From: Halopseudomonas laoshanensis
GTDB lineage: Bacteria > Pseudomonadota > Gammaproteobacteria > Pseudomonadales > Pseudomonadaceae
NCBI RefSeq assembly: GCF_008365385.1
Contig: NZ_QOVF01000001.1
Span: 1,054,001 to 1,118,000 of the forward strand
Direction of reading: 5' to 3'
DNA: 64,000 nt
This document shows, piece after piece, positions 55,600 through 63,519 of the stretch. The translations under genes and the position numbers were made by a program. Under the pieces are notes generated by a model. The model had not been told where the DNA came from, did not search any database, and was given only the letters and a program-made list of their open reading frames with translations. How positions within the stretch are numbered: position 1 is the first letter of the stretch; the number at the start of each line of letters is the position of its first letter.

Positions 55600-55641
55600 A
55601 GCTGGACACGATACCGGATAAAAGCTGCGCTGGAGATTCAA

Positions 55642-57015
55642 ATGCTCAAACCGCGGGAAGTAAAAACCGTCGAGGATGCCAGACGCATTGTCGAGGAGCG
55701 TGGCATCAGCCACGTCAAGGTCGGGCTGTTCGATAATGATGGTGTGATGCGCGGCAAATATATGAGCCGCGAGAAGTTCTTTTCTTCGCTTGATGATGGC
55801 TTTGCTTTTTGCGACGTGGTGCTGGGCTGGGACGTCAAGGATCAGCTGTACGACAACGCCAGTTACACCGGCTGGCACACCGGTTACCCGGACGCGCCGG
55901 TACGCATTCTTCCCGCCAGTTGCCGGGATATTCCCTTTGAAGACGGCATGCTGCTGTTTCTTGCTGAATTTGACAAGCAAGCCGAAGCGGTCTGCCCGCG
56001 CGGTACCTTGCGCCGCGTGATCGAGCGCTGCCAGGAGATGGGTTTCGAACCCTATGCGGCGCTGGAATACGAGTTTTTCATGTTCAACGAAACACCTGAA
56101 TCGGCCCGGGCCAAGGGTTTTCGCGACCTGATTCCCTATACCCCGGACTGGTTCGGTTATTCGATGATCCGCAACTCGGTACACGCTGAGCTGTATCACC
56201 AGATTCTCGACATGTCCGAGGCCATGGACTTTCCGATCGAAGGCCTGCACACCGAAACCGGCCCCGGCGTATTGGAAGCAGCAATAGCGGTGGATCGAGC
56301 CGAAGCGGCTGCAGACAAGGCGGCGCTGTTCAAGACGTTCATGAAAGTCCTGGCCCAGCGTCAAGGCATGATGGCGACTTTCATGGCCAAATGGTCTGGC
56401 AAGTATCCGGGCCAGAGCGGCCATATTCACGTTTCATTGAGAGATAAAAAGACAGATAAATCAGCGTTCTATGACGCAAATGAAAAGCACTGCATGAGCA
56501 AGATACAGCGGCATTTTCTCGCCGGCCAGCAGCGCTTGATGCCGGAAATGCTGTGCATGGTGGCGCCGACGTTGAATAGCTACCGGCGGATGATCCCGGG
56601 TTTCTGGGCGCCGACGGATGCGACCTGGGGCGTGGAAAATCGCACCGCCGCGTTGCGCGTGATCCCCGGTAGTGACAAATCTCAGCGCCAGGAGTATCGC
56701 TTGGGCGCTGCGGACGGTAACCCGTATCTGGCTCTCTCGGTGGCGTTGGCGTCGGGCCTGTACGGGATCATGCATGAATGGGAACCCGGTGAGCCGGTGG
56801 AGGGCAACGCCTATGACATCAAACATCCACCTGAACTGGCCCTGCCCAGAACGCTGTGGGACGCGGCGCAGCGGTTGCGTGCATCGGATGCGGCGCGCGA
56901 GCTGTTTGGCGATGCCTTTGTCGAACATTTCGCTGCCAGCCGCGAGTGGGAAGAGCGCGAATATCGCCGGCATGTAAGCGATTGGGAGCTGGATCGGTAT
57001 TTTGAAATTATCTGA
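55642..57015 (+). CDS. glutamine-synthetase-like gamma-glutamyl-amine ligase
   Basis: GS-fold ligase, 457 residues. These enzymes (PuuA, IpuC, AtdA1 and others) activate glutamate with ATP and join it to an amine. The beta-grasp N-terminus (VKVGLFDNDGVMRGKYMS) is present, then LEYEFFMFNETPESARAKG, GQSGHIHVSLRDK, the ATP/glutamate stretch LNSYRRMIPGFWAPTDATWG and ENRTAALRVIPGSDKSQRQE. No adenylylation-type tyrosine motif is seen. Its place between a TRAP receptor and two dehydrogenases and near a GATase speaks for an amine catabolic route and not nitrogen assimilation. ATG 55642 chosen; no strong ribosome site (GGAGA at distance eight). Confidence 0.9.
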   Translation: MLKPREVKTVEDARRIVEERGISHVKVGLFDNDGVMRGKYMSREKFFSSLDDGFAFCDVVLGWDVKDQLYDNASYTGWHTGYPDAPVRILPASCRDIPFEDGMLLFLAEFDKQAEAVCPRGTLRRVIERCQEMGFEPYAALEYEFFMFNETPESARAKGFRDLIPYTPDWFGYSMIRNSVHAELYHQILDMSEAMDFPIEGLHTETGPGVLEAAIAVDRAEAAADKAALFKTFMKVLAQRQGMMATFMAKWSGKYPGQSGHIHVSLRDKKTDKSAFYDANEKHCMSKIQRHFLAGQQRLMPEMLCMVAPTLNSYRRMIPGFWAPTDATWGVENRTAALRVIPGSDKSQRQEYRLGAADGNPYLALSVALASGLYGIMHEWEPGEPVEGNAYDIKHPPELALPRTLWDAAQRLRASDAARELFGDAFVEHFAASREWEEREYRRHVSDWELDRYFEII

Positions 57016-57040
57016 TTTACAGCCTGTCCGGGAGCATCAA

Positions 57041-58429
57041 ATGAGCAAAACCCTGCAAACCATCTCTCCAATCGACGGCTCGGTCTACGTAGAGCGACCT
57101 CTGGCGACCGAAGAGCAGATCAATGAAGCCCTGGATCTTGCCATTAAGGCGCAGCGCCGCTGGAAAACCACGCCATTGCGTGAGCGACTGGAGGTAGTCC
57201 GCCAGGCCATAGCCGCTTTCAGCACCAGAGAATCGGTGCTTGCAGAGGAGCTGTGCTGGATGATGGGCCGGCCAATTCGGTATGCGGCGGGCGAGATCAA
57301 AGGCTATGTGGAGCGCGCCATCTATATGGCCGACATCGCCGAAACGGCCCTGGCGGATATCGAATTGCCAGAGAAGGCCGGGTTCAAACGCTTTATTCGC
57401 CGTGAGCCACTCGGCGTGTCGCTGATCATTGCGCCGTGGAATTTTCCTTACCTGACCGCCGTCAACGCGGTGGTGCCAGCGATTTTGGCGGGTAATGCGG
57501 TGCTGCTCAAGCATTCGGCACAAACGCCGCTGTGCGCCGAGCGGATGGTCGCGTCCTTTGCCGAAGCAGGCCTGCTTGAAGGGGTTTTTCAATACCTGCA
57601 TATGAGTCACGCGGACACGGAGGCACTGATATCACGGTCGGGCATTGCTCACGTGGCTTTCACCGGCTCAGTGGCCGGCGGTGAGATGGTGGAAAAGGCG
57701 GCGGCGGGGCGCTTTATCGCCAGCGGTCTGGAACTGGGCGGCAAAGACCCGGCCTATGTGCGCGCTGACGCGGATCTGGCCCACGCGGTGGAAACACTGG
57801 TAGATGGCGCCTTTTTCAATTCAGGGCAGTCCTGTTGTGGTATCGAGCGCATCTACGTGCACGAGGATCTGCACGATGAGTTTGTCGAGCTGGTGGTCGC
57901 GTTAGTGCGCCAGTACAAGCTGGGCCGCTCGGACGATCCGGAAACCACCCTGGGGCCAGTGGTGCGCCCTGAAGCGGCGGCGTTCATTCGTGCGCAAATC
58001 GCCGAAGCGGTTGCCCAGGGCGCTGAAGCGCATATTGATGCCGACGACTTTCCGCTAAGCCGATCCGGTAGTGCCTACCTGGCCCCGCAGGTGCTGACTG
58101 GGGTCAATCATGGCATGCGGGTCATGACCGAGGAATCCTTTGGCCCGGTGGTGGGTATACAGAAGGTCAGCAGCGACGCAGAAGCGGTGGCCTTCATGAA
58201 CGATAGCGAATACGGCCTGACTGCCGCGATTTTCAGCCAGGACGTAGATGCGTCTCTGGCGATAGCGGACCGGCTGCAGACGGGTACGGTTTTCCTTAAT
58301 CGTTGCGACTATCTGGACCCAGCGCTGGCCTGGACCGGGGTGAAAAACTCTGGCCGGGGCTGTACCTTGTCCAGTGTCGGCTATGAATATGTCACCCGAC
58401 CAAAATCCTTTCACTTCAAGATTCTGTAG
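57041..58429 (+). CDS. aldehyde dehydrogenase of the TRAP/ligase operon
   Basis: NAD(P)-dependent aldehyde dehydrogenase, 462 residues. Cofactor and active site motifs: APWNFPYLTAVNAVVPAILA, HVAFTGSVAGGEMVEKAA, LELGGKDPAYVRADADLA with the base Glu, and NSGQSCCGIERIYV with the catalytic Cys. Shorter than the 490-residue classical type, and closest in style to succinate-semialdehyde or gamma-aminobutyraldehyde-type enzymes. GGGAG lies six bases before ATG 57041. In the operon it should oxidise an aldehyde made by the alcohol dehydrogenase next to it, probably still bearing a gamma-glutamyl group. Confidence 0.9.
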   Translation: MSKTLQTISPIDGSVYVERPLATEEQINEALDLAIKAQRRWKTTPLRERLEVVRQAIAAFSTRESVLAEELCWMMGRPIRYAAGEIKGYVERAIYMADIAETALADIELPEKAGFKRFIRREPLGVSLIIAPWNFPYLTAVNAVVPAILAGNAVLLKHSAQTPLCAERMVASFAEAGLLEGVFQYLHMSHADTEALISRSGIAHVAFTGSVAGGEMVEKAAAGRFIASGLELGGKDPAYVRADADLAHAVETLVDGAFFNSGQSCCGIERIYVHEDLHDEFVELVVALVRQYKLGRSDDPETTLGPVVRPEAAAFIRAQIAEAVAQGAEAHIDADDFPLSRSGSAYLAPQVLTGVNHGMRVMTEESFGPVVGIQKVSSDAEAVAFMNDSEYGLTAAIFSQDVDASLAIADRLQTGTVFLNRCDYLDPALAWTGVKNSGRGCTLSSVGYEYVTRPKSFHFKIL

Positions 58430-58438
58430 GAGCTGAGC

Positions 58439-59602
58439 ATGCAGGCGTATCGCATGAACTGGAATTATCCGACGTCGGTACGGGTTGGGGCAGGGCGAAT
58501 CGCTGAGCTGGCCGATGCCTGCAAGCAGTTGGGCATGCAGGCGCCGTTGTTGGTGACCGACCCCGGTCTGGCTGCATTGCCTATGATCGACAGCGCACTG
58601 AAACAATGCCGCGATGCCGGTTTGAACGCCGATGTGTTTTCCTCTATCAAAGGCAACCCGACCGGGCAGAACGTGATGGACGGCGTTGTCGTGTACCGCG
58701 TGGGTCATCACGATGGTGTTATCGCCTTTGGTGGTGGCTCGGCTTTGGACGCGGCCAAGGCGATAGCCTTGATGGCCGGACAGGATCGACCGCTGTGGGA
58801 TTTCGAAGATATTGGCGATAACCATCTGCGCGTCAATGTTGCGGGAATGGCGCCGGTGGTGGCTGTCCCGACTACAGCGGGTACGGGCTCTGAAGTGGGT
58901 CGTGCTTCGGTGATTACCGATGACGAAGCGCATATCAAACGCATCATCTTTCATGCACGCATGTTGCCGGCGCTGGTGATCCTTGATCCGGAACTGACTG
59001 TGGGTCTGCCGCCGCGTATTACTGCGGCGACCGGTATGGACGCCTTGTCGCATAATCTCGAAGCTTACTGCTCGCCGGTATTTCACCCAATGGCCGAAGG
59101 CATCGCGCTGGAGGGCATGCGCCTGGTCAAGGAGTATCTACCCAGAGCCACCGCCCAGGGCGACGACCTGGAGGCGCGGCTGAAAATGCTCGTGGCATCG
59201 AGCATGGGTGCGACCGCCTTCCAGCGAGGACTGGGTGGCATGCATGCGCTCGCGCATCCGCTAGGCGCGCTCTACGACGCGCATCACGGCACCTTGAATG
59301 CGATTCTGATGCCCTACGTGTTACAGGCCAATCGCAGCAGCATAGAACCACAGATGGAGCGTCTTGGACGCTACCTGGATCTGCCGCGACATGATTTTAC
59401 CGGGGTGCTGGACTGGGTACTGGAGCTGCGCAGCGAGCTGGACATTGCGCATAATCTGGCCGAGATTGGTATCGATGACTTGCAGGTCGAGCGAGTGGGT
59501 CAGATGGCGGTAGAAGATGCCACCTCGGGCACCAACCCGATTCAGTTTGATGCCGGCCAGTACAGTGCTATTTTTACCCGAGCGTTGCACGGGCAACTCT
59601 AG
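58439..59602 (+). CDS. iron-containing (group III) alcohol dehydrogenase
   Basis: NAD(P)-dependent Fe-type alcohol dehydrogenase, 387 residues. NAD-binding loop GVIAFGGGSALDAAKAIALM and GTGSEVGRASVITDD; metal site HNLEAYCSPVFHPMAEG with the preceding Asp of GMDALSH, and GGMHALAHPLGALYDAHHG with the three histidines. The family oxidises small alcohols and diols or reduces the aldehydes. AGGAGC lies six bases before the ATG, and it starts nine bases after the aldehyde dehydrogenase gene. With the ligase before it, a gamma-glutamyl amino alcohol is a plausible substrate (inference). Confidence 0.92.
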   Translation: MQAYRMNWNYPTSVRVGAGRIAELADACKQLGMQAPLLVTDPGLAALPMIDSALKQCRDAGLNADVFSSIKGNPTGQNVMDGVVVYRVGHHDGVIAFGGGSALDAAKAIALMAGQDRPLWDFEDIGDNHLRVNVAGMAPVVAVPTTAGTGSEVGRASVITDDEAHIKRIIFHARMLPALVILDPELTVGLPPRITAATGMDALSHNLEAYCSPVFHPMAEGIALEGMRLVKEYLPRATAQGDDLEARLKMLVASSMGATAFQRGLGGMHALAHPLGALYDAHHGTLNAILMPYVLQANRSSIEPQMERLGRYLDLPRHDFTGVLDWVLELRSELDIAHNLAEIGIDDLQVERVGQMAVEDATSGTNPIQFDAGQYSAIFTRALHGQL

Positions 59603-59630
59603 ACTCACTGTTTGAATGAAAGGGCGGGTT

Positions 59631-60344
59631 ATGAAAATCGGGCTGCTGCAATGTGATGATGTAATGGAAAGCCTGCAGGTCGCGCATGGCAATTACCCTG
59701 AGATGTTCAACGAACTGCTGTTGGCGCGTCACCCCGACGCTCAGATTCGTGTTTATCGCTGCATGGACGGCGAGTTACCGCAGGACCTTAACGAATGCGA
59801 TGCGTATATCACCAGCGGCAGTAAATTCGGCGTCAATGATGGTTTGCCGTGGATTGATGCGTTGCAGGAGTGTATTGCGCGCATGTGGGAGCAAGGCACA
59901 CCGCTGGTGGGCGTCTGTTTCGGCCATCAACTGATGGCCAAGGCATTGGGCGGCGAAGTGATCAAATCGCCCAAGGGCTGGGGCGTGGGTATGTCGTTCA
60001 ACCAGGTGCTGGTGCGCAAAAGCTGGATGAAACCCTGGCAGGACAAGCTCGACCTGGTCGTTAGCCATCAGGATCAGGTCAGCCTGCTACCGCCGCAAGC
60101 CGAGATTCTCGCCAGTAGTGAGTTCTGCCCCTATTACCTGGTGCAGTACGGCCAGCATTTTATGAGCGTGCAAGGGCATCCGGAGTTCTGCAAATCCTAT
60201 TCCCGGGATTTGATGGACGCGCGTCGCGGTGTGATTGCCCATGCCCGCTTGCGTGAGGGGCAGGCCTCGTTGTCGGCGGAAGTAGACGCGCCGGTGATGA
60301 GCAGCTGGATTATCAACTTTATGCAGGAAGCGCTCGCGGGTTAA
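59631..60344 (+). CDS. class I glutamine amidotransferase-like gamma-glutamyl hydrolase
   Basis: GATase1-fold hydrolase, 237 residues. The nucleophile is in VGVCFGHQLMAKALGG (Cys of GVCFGH), with the His and Glu of the triad in SVQGHPEF. Such stand-alone GATase1 proteins (as in AtdA2 or PuuD-like roles) can free glutamate from gamma-glutamyl amides. The ATG at 59631 follows AGGGCGGG by three bases; a slightly longer frame lacks that. It closes the operon. Whether it acts on the product of the ligase before it is inferred from gene order. Confidence 0.87.
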   Translation: MKIGLLQCDDVMESLQVAHGNYPEMFNELLLARHPDAQIRVYRCMDGELPQDLNECDAYITSGSKFGVNDGLPWIDALQECIARMWEQGTPLVGVCFGHQLMAKALGGEVIKSPKGWGVGMSFNQVLVRKSWMKPWQDKLDLVVSHQDQVSLLPPQAEILASSEFCPYYLVQYGQHFMSVQGHPEFCKSYSRDLMDARRGVIAHARLREGQASLSAEVDAPVMSSWIINFMQEALAG

Positions 60345-60353
60345 ACTGCGGGC

Positions 60354-60767
60354 ATGATCAAGCTATCCAACAATGTCGAGCTGGGTGACTGGGAGGTGGA
60401 GATATCCGCCATCCGCTCCCAGGGTGCGGGCGGGCAGAACGTCAACAAGGTCTCCAGCGCCATCCATCTCAGGTTCGATATCAATACCTCAAGCCTGCCG
60501 CCGTTCTATAAGGAGCGGCTGTTGGCGCTGTCTGATCAGCGCATCAGCAAGGACGGCGTGATCATCATCAAGGCGCAGTCCTACCGCAACCAGGAACAGA
60601 ACCGCGAAGATGCCATCCGGCGCCTGCAGGAATTGATCAACGGCGCCGTAGTAGTACAAAAACGCCGCCGCCCAACCAAACCCACCAAAGGCTCACAAAC
60701 CCGGCGCATGGACAGCAAGACCAAACGAGGTCAGGCCAAGTCTTTGCGGGGTAGGGTGGATATCTGA
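60354..60767 (+). CDS. arfB: ArfB (YaeJ) ribosome-rescue peptidyl-tRNA hydrolase
   Basis: Codon-independent release factor that frees stalled ribosomes. Class I release factor motif RSQGAGGQNVNKV (GGQ) near residues 22-34, followed by SSAIHLRFDIN. The basic C-terminal tail (RPTKPTKGSQTRRMDSKTKR and the following GQAKSLRG) enters the empty mRNA channel. Length 137 residues, full. It begins nine bases after the GATase gene and may be read from the same transcript or its own promoter. Confidence 0.94.
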   Translation: MIKLSNNVELGDWEVEISAIRSQGAGGQNVNKVSSAIHLRFDINTSSLPPFYKERLLALSDQRISKDGVIIIKAQSYRNQEQNREDAIRRLQELINGAVVVQKRRRPTKPTKGSQTRRMDSKTKRGQAKSLRGRVDI

Positions 60768-61311
60768 GCTACCTTTGTTGCCTGCCAATCAGCTCGAATG
60801 GATTCCCGCTTTCGCGGGAATGACGGGTGAGGTTGGGCATCCAGGTGGTCCTGGAATCGCCCTTAGGCGCGTAGTATCGATAAGCCCCAATTATTGATTG
60901 GCCGATGCACCACGCCTACCCACCGTCATCCTCGCGAACGCGGGGATCCATTTGGCATTCTCCTTCTGCTAGTCAGTGTGTGTGCGCAAATCCGCTTGGA
61001 TTCCCGCCTGCGCGGGAATGACGGCGTGGGTTTGGGATGTCGAAGTTAGGCTGGGAGGCGGTGTACTCCCACCCGGAAAGGGGGCGTGGGTTCAGGAGTG
61101 GGGAGCGTGCGGAGAGCGCGTAAAGTTGACGCCACCCCACCGTCATCCCCGCGAAGGCGGGGATCCAAGCGGTGGTCTGCTTCGCCTGGGTGGTGAGTGT
61201 GTACTGCAAATCCGCTTGGATTCCCGCCTTCGCGGGAGTGACGGGTTGGCTGGGGCTATCGAGGCGATCGTGGAATAGGGCTTAGGCGCGATCAAAGCCG
61301 AAGCTTTGAAA
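60768..61311. repeat. REP cluster, five elements
   Basis: About 540 bases without a gene hold five copies of a roughly 28-base REP: forward at 60799-60827, 60996-61024 and 61216-61246, reverse at 60921-60950 and 61138-61167. The core (GGATTCCCGC, loop, GCGGGAATGACGG) is a hairpin and translates on one strand as WIPAFAGMT. The forward copies at 60996 and 61216 also share the preceding GCAAATCCGCTT, so the unit is larger than the core and has been duplicated. Alternating orientation fits a BIME-type array, typical between Pseudomonas genes. No other coding frame is convincing. Confidence 0.85.
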
Positions 61312-62169
61312 TCAGTCCTCTTCCTCAGCCTCTCGCAGGCGTTCCTGGCGGGCCTGCTCCTCAGCCATGACCGCTTTGATCTCTTCCACCACCGAATCTA
61401 CATCGGCCGCAACGTCGCTCTCTTCAAAGTAGCCGGTTAGCTCGGTCTCAGGCGTCAGTTCGCCGTCTTCATACAACGCCCACATTTCCTTTGCGTAACG
61501 CGTTTGCAACAGCTCGGGAGCGTATTGGCCGTAGTAGTCGGTCATGTTGTTGACGTCACGGTCCAGCATCGAGCGGGCATTGTTATTGGCCGCGGCGTCA
61601 ACCGCCTGGGGCAGGTCGATGATGACCGGGCCGTAGGCGTCGACCAACACGTTGAATTCAGACAGATCGCCATGCACGAGACCGGCGCAGAGCATCAGCT
61701 TGACGTAATGCATCACGGTCGCATGGTCTTCGATAGCCTGCTCGGCATCCATGGACACATCATTCAAACGTGGGGCTACGCCGCCTTCGTCGTCGGTGAC
61801 CAGTTCCATCAGCAGCACGCCCTCAAAACACCCATAAGGTTTAGGCACGCGAACGCCAGCGGCATCCAGCCGGTAGAGTGCATCTACTTCCGCGTTTTGC
61901 CAGGCTTCTTCCTGCTGATTGCGACCAAATTTCGAGCCCTTTTCCATCGCCCGCGAGCGACGAGTGTTTCTGACCTTGCGGCCTTCCTGGTAGAGCACGG
62001 CCTGTTTGAAGCTGCGCTTGGCTGCTTCCTTATAGACCTTGGCGCAGCGGATCTCCGAACCGCAGCGCACCAGAAAGACAGCCGCTTCCTTGCCGCTCAT
62101 CAGCGGGCGGATGACTTCATCGATCAGGCCATCTTCGACCAGGGGTTCCAAGCGTTTTGGGATTTTCAT
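61312..62169 (-). CDS. RIO1-family protein kinase
   Basis: Atypical serine/threonine kinase of the RIO family, 285 residues, of the sort found widely in Pseudomonas. Motifs: a P-loop-like LMSGKEAAVFLVRCGSEI with the ATP lysine in CAKVYKEA, the hinge MELVTDDEGG, catalytic loop LVHGDLSEFNVLVDAYGPV (HGDLSEFN) and metal-binding VIIDLPQAVD. The C-terminus is acidic (EEIKAVMAEEQARQERLREA and then EEED). The start was set at 62169 (MKIPKRLEPLV). In eukaryotes and archaea RIO1 acts in ribosome maturation; the bacterial role is not firmly known. Confidence 0.9.
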   Translation of the reverse strand: MKIPKRLEPLVEDGLIDEVIRPLMSGKEAAVFLVRCGSEIRCAKVYKEAAKRSFKQAVLYQEGRKVRNTRRSRAMEKGSKFGRNQQEEAWQNAEVDALYRLDAAGVRVPKPYGCFEGVLLMELVTDDEGGVAPRLNDVSMDAEQAIEDHATVMHYVKLMLCAGLVHGDLSEFNVLVDAYGPVIIDLPQAVDAAANNNARSMLDRDVNNMTDYYGQYAPELLQTRYAKEMWALYEDGELTPETELTGYFEESDVAADVDSVVEEIKAVMAEEQARQERLREAEEED

Positions 62170-62278
62170 AGCGCCCTTATACCGCAAAACGGGGTGCGTT
62201 GGGTAATCTGCTGCGGGGTTTTTATGATGAAAAACAGAACCTCAGCGGCTGTGCCAACAGCGACTCATCGGGAGGTTA

Positions 62279-63319
62279 TCATTTCGCAAACCATTCCTCG
62301 ATAGCCGCCTGAGTCAAAGCCGGGCGCTGCGCTGGTTTGGGCGTCCAGTTTCGCCAAGCCTGGGTGGCATTCATCAGAAACTCGAACAGCGGCAGGTGCT
62401 GACGCAGCACCCGACGCTTGCGATGGTCGATTATCGGATTGAAATAGCCGAAATAATCGAACATCTGCCGCGGGTTTTTTCTGACCCAGAGCCAGGAACC
62501 CATTTCCAGGGTGAACGGCAGGAAAATATTCTCCGGATAATCGTCCACTGACTCGTCATAGAGGTAGTCCCACAGATCTCCATGGGTGGTGTAATTGATC
62601 GATTGGGGTTCGATAATATAAGGATGGTGATTGGGGTAGGCGTTTTGATAAAGCCGCTTCAGCGCCAGTACCTCGGCGATGTTGTGCATCGGCTTGTGTG
62701 TGCGGGCATAGCTGCACCATAAGCGATCCTGCCGACCGAACCCGCTGTGGCAATCCACGCTGAGGGAAAAAGGCGCATTGAGCAGACGTTTGCGTACCGT
62801 GTCCACCAGCGCGGCTGCCTCCGCTTCCATCGGATCATCACGCTTGCCGCGGTACCAGGGCAGGCGAGGGCTTATACGATGGCCACTGACCAGCCAGGGC
62901 ACCGGGCCCATGGCGTCGACCGGCGCGTTGCGCATCAGGTCCACGCCGTTGAGATTGCTGCGCCGATGCTGCCAGATGCCGCCCGGATTGATCATTGGCA
63001 TAAATACCAGACGCACGCGTTCAAGCTGGTGGCGTAGTTGCTCGTCCCAGTCCAGGCGATGAATCAGGCTGTGCATCCAGGACAACAGCACTTGAGTACC
63101 GATGCGCTCGACGCCATGTACGCCGCCGAAAAAGCCGATCACTGGCGCCTGCTCCGACCGAGTCCCGAGCTCTATTACCCGCACGGGGATCTCGATGTTG
63201 TCTATGGCCACAGTGTGCACGGTCTGACAACGCAGGTGCCGGGAGCCCTGTTCCAGCAAGCGGTCCAACTGTACATGTTCGGGCAGGTGACGCTGAATCA
63301 ATTGCTGGGTTTCTGGCAT
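62279..63319 (-). CDS. M14/DUF2817-type zinc carboxypeptidase-like protein
   Basis: Predicted zinc peptidase of the M14 family, 346 residues. The metal site begins with GFFGGVHGVERIGTQVLL (HxxE) and continues at LSVDCHSGFGRQDRLW (third ligand His); the stretch MINPGGIWQHRRSNLNGVDL matches substrate-binding residues in the family. Such enzymes often cut peptide or amide bonds at a free C-terminus. ATG 63319 chosen; an in-frame TTG at 63334 is possible. It is divergent from the CstA-type gene with about 200 bases between. Confidence 0.78.
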   Translation of the reverse strand: MPETQQLIQRHLPEHVQLDRLLEQGSRHLRCQTVHTVAIDNIEIPVRVIELGTRSEQAPVIGFFGGVHGVERIGTQVLLSWMHSLIHRLDWDEQLRHQLERVRLVFMPMINPGGIWQHRRSNLNGVDLMRNAPVDAMGPVPWLVSGHRISPRLPWYRGKRDDPMEAEAAALVDTVRKRLLNAPFSLSVDCHSGFGRQDRLWCSYARTHKPMHNIAEVLALKRLYQNAYPNHHPYIIEPQSINYTTHGDLWDYLYDESVDDYPENIFLPFTLEMGSWLWVRKNPRQMFDYFGYFNPIIDHRKRRVLRQHLPLFEFLMNATQAWRNWTPKPAQRPALTQAAIEEWFAK

Positions 63320-63519
63320 GCCAAGGCTTCGCAAGTGGATCTATGACAGAACGGTGACATGAGCATATTGCAGTTGGATGACAGGCGAGGCAGGGCGGGC
63401 CAATCCAGGGGCGTCAAATGAAAAGCGGGTCAACAATAAGACCTTGGTCTATATTGATCCCAGGCGGCTCGCGCTAGATGCTGACCCATTAAACAAAAAT
63501 AGAACATCAGGAGCCTTAC

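Noticed and set aside
58055-59086. 343-codon minus-strand frame in the alcohol dehydrogenase gene
   Set aside because: Opposite-strand shadow; the alcohol dehydrogenase on the plus strand has all family motifs.
60973-61278. Open frames reading WIPAFAGMT in the REP cluster
   Set aside because: They are translations of REP hairpins, not proteins; the same peptide appears at each copy on alternating strands.
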